The notes under the pieces were generated by a model. The model was given only the letters and a program-made list of their open reading frames with translations. It did not search any database and was not told the origin of the DNA. 64,000 bases of DNA from Sphingobacterium multivorum (GTDB taxonomy: Bacteria; Bacteroidota; Bacteroidia; Sphingobacteriales; Sphingobacteriaceae), in assembly GCF_039511225.1 (NCBI RefSeq), contig NZ_CP154261.1:3658001-3722000 (forward strand). The letters are read 5' to 3'. Shown here one piece after another: positions 8,801 to 14,827 of the stretch; the first letter of the stretch is position 1, and every line of letters starts with the position of its first letter. Position numbers and translations under genes: made by a program.

Positions 8801-9165
8801 CACACAGAGGCCAATACGCGAAACGTAACGGATTGGTAGGAAAAATGATCGGAACACTGGATATTCGTATCGCGCAAGATGTGTTTTTAAATACCAGCGG
8901 TAAGAAACATCAATTGCAGATTACTTTTGATGTATTTAATTTCGGTAATATGATCAACAAAAGCTGGGGAGTTGCCCAATTTGCCAACAAAGCAAACGGT
9001 ATCTTAAATTACAAAGGATTGAATGCGCAGGGACAGCCAACATTCTCCTTCCCTTATTTAGATGCTACCAATCAGATTCCACTGACCAATACATTCTCAA
9101 ATAGTGTGGATGAAACTTCACGCTGGAGAATTCAGCTGGGTGTACGTTACCGATTCAACCAATAA
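5899..9165 (+). CDS. Oar-like TonB-dependent receptor with carboxypeptidase-regulatory-like domain
   Basis: 1088-residue outer-membrane receptor. Signal peptide at residues 1-22 (ends LTYAQ). A carboxypeptidase-regulatory-like beta-sandwich follows (about 28-112, GTVRAGNSPINGATIEA). Next is a TonB plug (about 120-245, including NNFTIDGALFNN and GFTGAAINAVTRSGTNE), then a long 22-strand-type barrel ending in an aromatic strand (WRIQLGVRYRFNQ). The plug wording matches the Oar/OmpA-related group rather than SusC, and there is no SusD gene beside it. It likely imports or displays a large ligand; the substrate is unknown. A clear terminator follows, so it is transcribed alone. Confidence 0.93.
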   Translation: MRKHLITSILLSTIGTSLTYAQNETTSALNGTVRAGNSPINGATIEAIHLPSGTKYVTSSRSDGRYNLPNMRIGGPYQITVTYLGHSPNIKQIEKLALGQSSTLDIQMQSASQVLDEAVVVGTRQGKVFNSGRTGAAQNISRTAIQNLPTLNRSFTDFVKLTPQFSMQYGNPSFAGRSNLANNFTIDGALFNNAFGLQGTIGSQTNSQPINMDAFEEISVNIAPYDVRQNGFTGAAINAVTRSGTNEVQGSLNYYFRNQNLVNKYNSAGLRAPVNNFSLKGYGFTVGGPIIKNKLFFFASGELERRTDPGTNFIASRGGNTGPNVSTVSAEKLDELANYLKSIGYNPGSYQDYPLDTRSDKFSVKLDYNIDQKNTLSAKYFYFRSYRDILPSNSGAPKNNRQPSNLGLPFSSAGYGINNNMDNVNLELRTRISSKYSNSLTVGYNVMNDYRESKGGQPFPLVDIMNPDGSSMTAFGYEPFTAFNSLKTKVFQATNNFNIYAGKHEITLGANFENYKTTNGFAPNYYGAYTFASLDDFYNSAKNNVSNATKYQIQYSVLPDGSFPYAEISARMFGLYAQDAFAVNNHFKLTAGLRADLTNISSPNELKNDNVTKLNFDQGEKIDVSKYPKSAILWSPRIGFNWNVNGTNQTQVRGGSGIFTGRPPLVWISNQAGNNGVMFGSESINNPTNRPFTPDVDAYRNVNHQTAANNSSYNLAVTDNKFKFMQLWRTNLAVDQKLPGGVIGTFEAMYSKDINSVYFRNVNLNTTDGQALVGADNRMRYSTPRIYGAAKPTPENPNISDAIVMSNTSKGYSYTLTGTLSKEFKGGFFANIGYTYTDSRSVNDGGSIAQSMWRDRYVSGNPNSADLSYSTYLVKNRFIANFSYRKEYLDHLGTTFSLFYQLQDGPRYSYTYGGDLNNDGLSGNDLIYIPNSKAEIALVGDNAQDTRTADQLWSQLNGYINQDNYLNAHRGQYAKRNGLVGKMIGTLDIRIAQDVFLNTSGKKHQLQITFDVFNFGNMINKSWGVAQFANKANGILNYKGLNAQGQPTFSFPYLDATNQIPLTNTFSNSVDETSRWRIQLGVRYRFNQ

Positions 9166-9186
9166 ACAAAAAATAACGTAAATTTG

Positions 9187-9216
9187 AACCCATCCTATAA
9201 CAATGGATGGGTTTTT
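9187..9216 (+). terminator. Rho-independent terminator of the TonB receptor gene
   Basis: AACCCATCC pairs with GGATGGGTT across a 9-nt loop and is followed by TTT. It lies just before the next gene's start, which rules out the TTG-initiated longer reading of that gene. Confidence 0.85.
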
Positions 9217-9228
9217 AGTTTAATAATC

Positions 9229-10173
9229 ATGAAAAAACTAGCGCTTTCCATTTTTACATTTCTTGTGACCATAACCTGTCAGGCACAGCATTTTGACCTT
9301 GTCCCGCTGGGAATATATGGTGGCGAACAAGAAGACAATCTTTCTGCTTATTTAGTAGGCACTCCAAGAGATACGGCCTTCCTTTGCCTCGATGCCGGAA
9401 CCATAAATACGGGGATTAGAAAAGCTATTGTGTTGAAAAGTCTAAATGGATCGGTCGAAACAATTTTGCATAACCAAATAAAGGGATATTTCATTTCCCA
9501 CGGACATCTCGATCATCTATCGGGTCTTATTATTAATTCTCCTGCCGATAGCAAAAAGAACATTTTCGCTATTGATCCGGTCCTTCAAATTCTACAAAAT
9601 CACTATTTTATCACGGATACCTGGATCAATTTTGGGGATCAGGGCCAAAAACCCATACTAGGAAAGTATCATTACAACAGTTTACAGGAGGGGCTGGAAA
9701 TGCAAGTACCAAATACAGCATTATCTTTGACGGCATATGAGCTGAGCCATGTAAATCCATATAAAAGCAGTGCAGCACTTGTCCGCCATGATAATCACTA
9801 CCTCCTTTACCTCGGCGATACTGGCGCGGACCGGGTGGAAAGATCCGATCAGCTGGATAAGCTCTGGAATACGATTACCCCACTGATCAAAAATAAACAA
9901 TTAAACAGCATATTGATTGAAGTCTCCTTCCCAAATAATCAGCCAGAAAATTTACTCTTCGGTCACCTAACCCCCAATTTGCTGCTAGAAGAACTCCTAA
10001 AGCTCAAAGAAAAAACGGGACTGAAAAACTTGGAAGGGCTAAGCATAGTGGTCACACACCGAAAACCAACTGGTGATAACCATGAAATCATTAAAAACGA
10101 ATTGCTCAAGAATAATCCACTTAAAATAAATTATGTTTTCCCCGAACAGGGCAAAAAGATAAGTTTAAACTAA
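9229..10173 (+). CDS. Secreted class II cyclic-nucleotide phosphodiesterase-like metallo-hydrolase
   Basis: 314 residues with a signal peptide (MKKLALSIF...TCQAQ, about 20 residues). The ATG at 9229 is chosen because the upstream extension would be encoded by the terminator hairpin. The metallo-beta-lactamase-fold zinc motif HGHLDH is at residues 91-96, preceded by GYFIS. Further ligands are in ELSHVNPYKSSAALV and YLGDTGAD. This matches the class II 3',5'-cyclic-nucleotide phosphodiesterase family, here exported to the periplasm. Actual cyclic-nucleotide specificity is not proven by sequence. Confidence 0.85.
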   Translation: MKKLALSIFTFLVTITCQAQHFDLVPLGIYGGEQEDNLSAYLVGTPRDTAFLCLDAGTINTGIRKAIVLKSLNGSVETILHNQIKGYFISHGHLDHLSGLIINSPADSKKNIFAIDPVLQILQNHYFITDTWINFGDQGQKPILGKYHYNSLQEGLEMQVPNTALSLTAYELSHVNPYKSSAALVRHDNHYLLYLGDTGADRVERSDQLDKLWNTITPLIKNKQLNSILIEVSFPNNQPENLLFGHLTPNLLLEELLKLKEKTGLKNLEGLSIVVTHRKPTGDNHEIIKNELLKNNPLKINYVFPEQGKKISLN

Positions 10174-10178
10174 TGTAA

Positions 10179-10213
10179 AAAAGATGAAACCACTATTGGT
10201 TTCATCTTTTTTT
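10179..10213. terminator. Bidirectional terminator between the phosphodiesterase and nitroreductase genes
   Basis: GATGAAACCA pairs with TGGTTTCATC across CTAT, with an A-run before and a T-run after. It serves both convergent genes. Confidence 0.9.
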
Positions 10214-10215
10214 AC

Positions 10216-10815
10216 CTAGAGCTCTTCAATTATATCTGCAATTGTCAAGCGTGATTTTGCGGTAATTGCAGGCTGATTGGCATCCTCCACATGTCGATAG
10301 CCAATAGCAACTGCAAACAACGTCTGATAGCCATCGAGTTCCAGTATTTCATCATAGACGGAATTTTCAATTCCTTCCATTGGGGTTGCGTCAATATGAT
10401 TTGCAGCACAGGCTGCAAGGAAAAATCCCAAAGAAAGATATACCTGTTGCTTCATCCAGGATTGAACATGAACCTCCCCTTTCGACTGCAAAAATTGCTT
10501 ATAGTAATTAATCGATCCCTCTGGAAGCGTGTTTGCGATTTGCTCTTCAAAGCGATCTACATCGGTTAGTGCGCTAAAGACAACTAGATGGCTTGCCTCA
10601 TTTATCTTCTGTGCGTTCCAATAGGATGCGGTAGCGAGTTTTTGTTTCATCTCCCCAGAAGAGACAAAGAAGAACTTCCATGGCTGGCTATTGATGGAAG
10701 ATGGACTCAATCGGATTATTTCCTTTAATTCAGCGATTTTCTCCTCCGGAATTAGCGCTTCTGAATTATACTTTTTCGTTGTGTAACGTTGCTTTGCAGT
10801 TTCTAAAAAAGCCAT
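10216..10815 (-). CDS. NfsB-like nitroreductase / NAD(P)H oxidoreductase
   Basis: 199 residues from the ATG at 10815. The longer frame to 10884 runs through the promoter and is rejected. FMN-binding nitroreductase fold: RYTTKKYN at the N-terminus, the SPSSINSQPWKFFFV phosphate/FMN motif, and PMEGIENSVYDEIL near the C-terminus. Such enzymes reduce nitroaromatics, quinones or dihydropteridine using NAD(P)H in the cytoplasm. It is divergent from an HxlR regulator, the common arrangement for redox- or aldehyde-responsive nitroreductase control. Confidence 0.92.
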   Translation of the reverse strand: MAFLETAKQRYTTKKYNSEALIPEEKIAELKEIIRLSPSSINSQPWKFFFVSSGEMKQKLATASYWNAQKINEASHLVVFSALTDVDRFEEQIANTLPEGSINYYKQFLQSKGEVHVQSWMKQQVYLSLGFFLAACAANHIDATPMEGIENSVYDEILELDGYQTLFAVAIGYRHVEDANQPAITAKSRLTIADIIEEL

Positions 10816-10833
10816 AACATACAAGATTAAATT

Positions 10834-10884
10834 AACTATATATTTTATAGTTGCAAACTTAAATATAGTGTTATATATTTGCAA
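10834..10884. promoter_or_regulatory. Interlocked divergent promoters and palindromes between nitroreductase and hxlR
   Basis: Plus strand: TTG (10851-10853), 20 nt, TATATTTG (10874-10881), driving hxlR. Minus strand: TTG (10884-10882), 20 nt, TAAGTTTG (10861-10854), driving the nitroreductase. Each -33 element abuts the other promoter's -7 box, so the two polymerases compete for one 34-bp segment. AACTATA-N5-TATAGTT (10834-10852) and AAATATA-N6-TATATTT (10861-10880) are candidate operators. Confidence 0.8.
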
Positions 10885-10909
10885 TAACGGTCAAACTTGA
10901 TAGTAACAG

Positions 10910-11254
10910 ATGTATTTGATAGACAACAAACAATACCCATGCAGTACCAGCCTGACTATGAAATACATAGGCGGAAAATGGAAAGCAGTAATTTTGATTC
11001 ATCTAATTGAAAAAAAACGTTATAATGAATTAAGAAAAGAATGTACACTAATTACCGAGCGAACTTTGAGCTTACAATTAAAGGAACTTGAGGCTGATGG
11101 TTTAGTAAAGCGTACAGTACATACCGATAAAGCCCCTTTAAAAGTAGATTATGAACTTACACCATTCGGCAAGACGCTTATTCCGCTATTAGAATCTATT
11201 GCAGAATGGGGACGGGAAACGGCTAGTCGGACCGAACGTATTCAACAAATGTAG
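10910..11254 (+). CDS. HxlR-family transcriptional regulator
   Basis: 114 residues, the normal length for the family. Winged helix with hallmark motifs: MKYIGGKWKAVILIHL, RYNELRKEC, TERTLSLQLKELEADGLVKR and YELTPFGKTLIPLL. A Cys near the N-terminus (Cys12) sits where redox- or electrophile-sensing HxlR proteins carry their reactive cysteine. It is divergent from the nitroreductase and likely represses both genes from the shared promoter region. ATG at 10910 fits an mRNA start a few bases after the TATATTTG box. Confidence 0.93.
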   Translation: MYLIDNKQYPCSTSLTMKYIGGKWKAVILIHLIEKKRYNELRKECTLITERTLSLQLKELEADGLVKRTVHTDKAPLKVDYELTPFGKTLIPLLESIAEWGRETASRTERIQQM

Positions 11255-11436
11255 AGAAGGGGCCGTCGACTTTTAAAACGATTATCCATCATAAAGGATC
11301 ACTTCCTAGTGTCGGTTTATCTTATCGACAGCTATTATTTTAGCAAAATTTGGACAAAAAAATTTAAGAACAGTCCATTTGAATTTCTTTTAAGACAAGC
11401 ATCGAACTAGGGACACTATTAAAGACAACATTTACG

Positions 11437-11467
11437 CATCAGGAAGTTTTTACAAAACTTCCTGATG
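11437..11467. terminator. 14-bp perfect hairpin between convergent hxlR and the TrxR-like gene
   Basis: CATCAGGAAGTTTT and AAAACTTCCTGATG are exact reverse complements around a TAC loop. There is no long T-run on either side, so termination is probable but not certain. The remainder of 11255-11513 shows no gene. Confidence 0.6.
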
Positions 11468-11513
11468 AATTAACAAAGTGCGACCACTGCCAGAAAACAG
11501 ATCAATATGGCCA

Positions 11514-12422
11514 CTAAAAAACCTCATCAACAAGTTCTTTATTAACCATTGCTCCAGCTAGGTTTCCTGCAGCAACAGCATTCGCCACCGAACGCATCAT
11601 ACTGGAATTATCTCCACAGGCAAAAACTCCTGCAAGTGAAGTTTTTTGAAAATTATCTATTTTGATATGTCCCTGTTCCGTTATTTCACAACCTAAGGTG
11701 GCAGGAATAGCCGAATGTTGCCTAAAAGGAATGGCAGCATAAACAGCATCGAAGGCAAGTTCACGACCGTCTTTTAATTGTACCTGTTGGACCCATCCAT
11801 TCTTGTGCTGGATTTTACTTATTTCTTCTTCAATAATCGAAATACCGTGTAACTTTAGTTTTGCTTTCTGTTTAACATCAAAACTAGCCTTACCCGAAGT
11901 CAATAGCGTTAAGTCGTTCGAGAGATTATTGACCAATCCCGCTACATGAAGTGCACGCTCTCCATTGGCCATAATAGCAGTTTTTCCTTTTCGAAATTCA
12001 TAACCGTGACAATATGGGCAATGGATAACCGAAATTCCCCAACAGGCTGAAAATCCTTGTATACTAGGCATAATATCTTCCACACCGGTCGCAAAAATGA
12101 GCTTTTTAGCGTGAAAGACGTCCCCATTTTCGGTGGTTATTTCATACCCTGTGGCTGTCTTCGTGCCGCTCACAGCAAGCCCTTTCTGGAACTTGACACT
12201 CGGGTAGTTCAGAACTTCCTCCCTCGCTTTTTTCGCTATACTAAGCGGCTTTTCACCATCATGCGTAATGAAATTATGAGAGTGCGGCGTCTGTCGATTA
12301 CAAGGTAGCCCACTATCGATAATCAACACATTCCGCAAGGAACGTCCCAATGCCATCGCTGCAGAAAGCCCCGCATAACTTCCCCCAACGATAATTACCT
12401 CATAGCTTCTATCATCTTTCAT
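11514..12422 (-). CDS. Thioredoxin-reductase-like FAD/NAD(P)-dependent disulfide oxidoreductase
   Basis: 302 residues. FAD-binding GGSYAGLSAA (13-22), redox-active CPYC (Cys135-Cys138) inside HCPYCHGYE, NAD(P)-binding middle domain, and a C-terminal FAD motif VFACGDNSS. The CNRQTPHSHNF segment marks a subgroup distinct from house-keeping TrxB, one that also includes fungal GliT-type dithiol oxidases. It is cytoplasmic, with no signal peptide. It lies 12 nt after a methyltransferase gene, so the two form an operon. Whether it reduces thioredoxin or oxidises a small dithiol cannot be decided here. Confidence 0.9.
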   Translation of the reverse strand: MKDDRSYEVIIVGGSYAGLSAAMALGRSLRNVLIIDSGLPCNRQTPHSHNFITHDGEKPLSIAKKAREEVLNYPSVKFQKGLAVSGTKTATGYEITTENGDVFHAKKLIFATGVEDIMPSIQGFSACWGISVIHCPYCHGYEFRKGKTAIMANGERALHVAGLVNNLSNDLTLLTSGKASFDVKQKAKLKLHGISIIEEEISKIQHKNGWVQQVQLKDGRELAFDAVYAAIPFRQHSAIPATLGCEITEQGHIKIDNFQKTSLAGVFACGDNSSMMRSVANAVAAGNLAGAMVNKELVDEVF

Positions 12423-12434
12423 AAATATATATAT

Positions 12435-13043
12435 TTAAATATTAATCCTCTTCTGACAAATGATGAAGTAGAATGGAAAATTTTCCTCTACCTCCCTAAT
12501 TTCCATTAATCCATAGGGATCGAATTCGGCATGAATGGAATCAATATCGTAAAAAAACATATGTACTCCATCAAACATTGCAAATCGATCAGTGCCTATG
12601 GCCTCCCCCTTTCCATAGATACTCGCTAGCTTTGATACGGTCGTAAAAATCATGTAACCTCCTTCAGCTAATTGGTCAAAGCAATGCTGGATTAACGCAT
12701 TACGTTCATCAGCGTCCAATAGATGAATAAGCCCGTAACAAAATATACCGTCATATATATCCTGATCAAAAGGCATTTCATTAACCGAACCATGATGGAT
12801 TATCGTATCGGTTCCAATGTATTTCCTTGCAAGCTCTATTGCTGTTTTTGAAATCTCAATTCCTGTAATTTTTATTCCGTTTTCCAAAAAAGGGCGACCG
12901 TTGCGACCGTAGCCGAACCCAGGAATCAGTATATTTTTGATATTGTGTTCCAAAAAAAAGCCTACTGCAAACGTTGTAGACTTTGCGGCTTCATCCCCCC
13001 ACATTTCTTGCTTCTCTATAAAATTACGTTCCCAAAATTCCAT
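12435..13043 (-). CDS. Class I SAM-dependent methyltransferase
   Basis: 202 residues. SAM-binding motif I is IPGFGYGRNGRPF (40-52), followed by the acidic GIEIS at motif II, GSVNEMPFD, and a post-motif GLIHLLDADER. The N-terminus FWERNFIEKQEMWG resembles small-molecule (thiol or oxyanion) methyltransferases. No signal peptide. First gene of a two-gene unit with the TrxR-like enzyme. Substrate unknown. Confidence 0.88.
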   Translation of the reverse strand: MEFWERNFIEKQEMWGDEAAKSTTFAVGFFLEHNIKNILIPGFGYGRNGRPFLENGIKITGIEISKTAIELARKYIGTDTIIHHGSVNEMPFDQDIYDGIFCYGLIHLLDADERNALIQHCFDQLAEGGYMIFTTVSKLASIYGKGEAIGTDRFAMFDGVHMFFYDIDSIHAEFDPYGLMEIREVEENFPFYFIICQKRINI

Positions 13044-13242
13044 ACTGCTGTTGCTTATATTGTTTAAAATTGAAATCGATCTTGTTTGCTATACCGATTC
13101 GGTACTACAGTGGATTAAAAGTCAACTCAGCGAAGATAGTATTTTTCACTATTGCAACTATGTAGCAAAAACATTAAATGCAATTAAATTGCAAATAAAT
13201 TACAATATGATGAATTATTGAAATCATGGTTATTTATCAGTA

Positions 13243-13274
13243 TTGAAAACCTGGGCTATGCTTAAATATCTTTG
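13243..13274 (+). promoter_or_regulatory. Promoter of the DUF1349 gene
   Basis: TTG (13243-13245), 21 nt, TATCTTTG (13267-13274). This is an exact -7 box at near-ideal spacing. Start codon 36 nt downstream. Confidence 0.7.
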
Positions 13275-13309
13275 CTGATGAAAATGAATATCATTACAAA
13301 AACAAAAAC

Positions 13310-13972
13310 ATGAAAACTATAAAGACATTTTTAGCAGCTTCATTATTTCCATTGCTTACGATACAGGCCAGCGCACAAAAATTGGATAAGATGCTTTGGT
13401 TTAACGAACCAACAGAATGGAACATCAAAGACAATTCACTTTCGATGTTCGTTACGCCTAAAAGCGATTATTGGCGTATCTCTCATTATGGATTTACAGT
13501 AGACGACGCCCCCTTTTTCTATACGCTACGCGGGGGAGAGTTTGAAGTCAAGGCAAAGATCTCGGCGAACTACCAAACCCGCTTTGACCAAGCAGGTCTC
13601 ATGTTGCGCATTGATCAGGAGAATTATATAAAAGCAGGGATAGAATTTGTGGATGGAAAATACAATTTGAGTACAGTCGTTACGCATAAAACGAGTGATT
13701 GGAGCATTATTCCAATAGATAAGGAAATCCCTTTTATTTGGATCAAAGCAATACGTCGATTAGATGCTGTCGAATTTTTCTATTCTTTTGATGACAAGGA
13801 GTATATCATGATGAGGAATGCCTGGCTGCAGGATAATCACCCTGTTATGGTTGGTTTAATGGCAGCTTCACCAGACGGCAATGGCTTTCAGGCGAAATTT
13901 GACTATTTTACGATCAAACACCTTGCAGATCAACGTCGAAGCAAATGGCTGAAAGAGAATAATTCAAACTAA
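13310..13972 (+). CDS. DUF1349 (concanavalin-like) secreted protein
   Basis: 220 residues with a signal peptide ending SASAQ (about residue 22). The remainder is one DUF1349 jelly-roll domain. Recognisable parts are DYWRISHYGFTVDDAPFFY, FDQAGLMLRIDQENYIKAGIEF and VGLMAASPDGNGF. The fold is shared with yeast Ree1 and glycan-binding lectins; bacterial members have no assigned enzyme activity. It has its own promoter and a GC-rich terminator, so it is monocistronic. Confidence 0.9.
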   Translation: MKTIKTFLAASLFPLLTIQASAQKLDKMLWFNEPTEWNIKDNSLSMFVTPKSDYWRISHYGFTVDDAPFFYTLRGGEFEVKAKISANYQTRFDQAGLMLRIDQENYIKAGIEFVDGKYNLSTVVTHKTSDWSIIPIDKEIPFIWIKAIRRLDAVEFFYSFDDKEYIMMRNAWLQDNHPVMVGLMAASPDGNGFQAKFDYFTIKHLADQRRSKWLKENNSN

Positions 13973-13980
13973 AAAATATC

Positions 13981-14015
13981 GACGCCCGTCTAAGACAGCC
14001 CCATAGGCGGGCGTC
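13981..14015. terminator. GC-rich hairpin between convergent DUF1349 and LuxR-type genes
   Basis: GACGCCCG pairs with CGGGCGTC across a 19-nt loop. It lies three bases before the stop codon of the convergent LuxR-type gene and probably acts in both directions. Confidence 0.7.
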
Positions 14016-14018
14016 ATC

Positions 14019-14798
14019 TTAAGTCAGTATGTCCTGCTGCATCTTGTTAAACACACTCACTGCTTCATATGAATTTCGTACACGAAGCTTTTGGAGTATA
14101 TTTTGCCGATGCCTGTTAACGGTATTAATGCTCAACCCTAATTTTTCGGCAATTCGTTTACTAATCATCCCCTCCTTGATGCAGCTTAAAATTTCTTTCT
14201 CTCGTGTACTAATCGAAGTTTTCGCACCATAGCCATCTAAGTGATGGACTACGCCTGTTACCTGATTAAGGATATAATTTCGAAGATTAATTGAAGTTTC
14301 AGTTTCTGGTAGTAAGGTATAACAGCATAAAGCCAGCTGGGGGAATTCCGGTCCTGGGGTGTCTAAGTAAAAAATTTGATGGGACAGCTGGATGATTTGC
14401 CCCTCTCTCCCTTCGACCCGAAGTATACTGTTTGCTTGATAATTGAATCGCTCCGCCAGATCCTTTTTTTTGACCAAGTTGAGAAATTGAAGCTCCAAAG
14501 CATGCTTAATGGCCAAATCATCGGGGTAAACACGTTCGAGAAGAAAATCTTCCCAAATACCGTTTATTTCCAGCTTCTTTCCATCTGAAGGAAGGTAAAG
14601 TCGTTCTGCAATTGTCCCCATATAGGTATAACTCCAGTTCGCCGTCAGGTCACTCAGTACGACTATACCGTTATGAATGTCGGCAAAAGTTTTTGCGTAA
14701 CTTTTATAGTGTTTTAGCACAGATAAATCGATGCTGCTATTTCGTAATCTACGCTCAGCAAAATTTCTATCTAATTTTTTTTTGATCTCCGATTTCAT
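14019..14798 (-). CDS. LuxR-type HTH regulator with PAS-like N-terminal region
   Basis: 259 residues. The C-terminal GerE/LuxR HTH (about 195-250) has TREKEILSCIKEGMISKRIA, LGLSINTVNRHRQNILQKLR. The N-terminal 150 residues look like a PAS-type sensor (GIVVLSDLTANWSYTYMG, FYLDTPGPEFPQLALCCYTL). There is no receiver domain. This is the Bacteroidota stand-alone LuxR form. The start is ATG at 14798. It is 29 nt downstream of the barrel/kinase-like gene on the same strand and may be cotranscribed with it. Confidence 0.9.
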   Translation of the reverse strand: MKSEIKKKLDRNFAERRLRNSSIDLSVLKHYKSYAKTFADIHNGIVVLSDLTANWSYTYMGTIAERLYLPSDGKKLEINGIWEDFLLERVYPDDLAIKHALELQFLNLVKKKDLAERFNYQANSILRVEGREGQIIQLSHQIFYLDTPGPEFPQLALCCYTLLPETETSINLRNYILNQVTGVVHHLDGYGAKTSISTREKEILSCIKEGMISKRIAEKLGLSINTVNRHRQNILQKLRVRNSYEAVSVFNKMQQDILT

Positions 14799-14827
14799 TT
14801 TATACTTAAAAGCTTCGTTTTAGGTCT

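Noticed and set aside
9184..9228. TTG-initiated N-terminal extension of the phosphodiesterase-like gene
   Set aside because: The extension is encoded by the TonB-receptor terminator hairpin and would hide the signal peptide.
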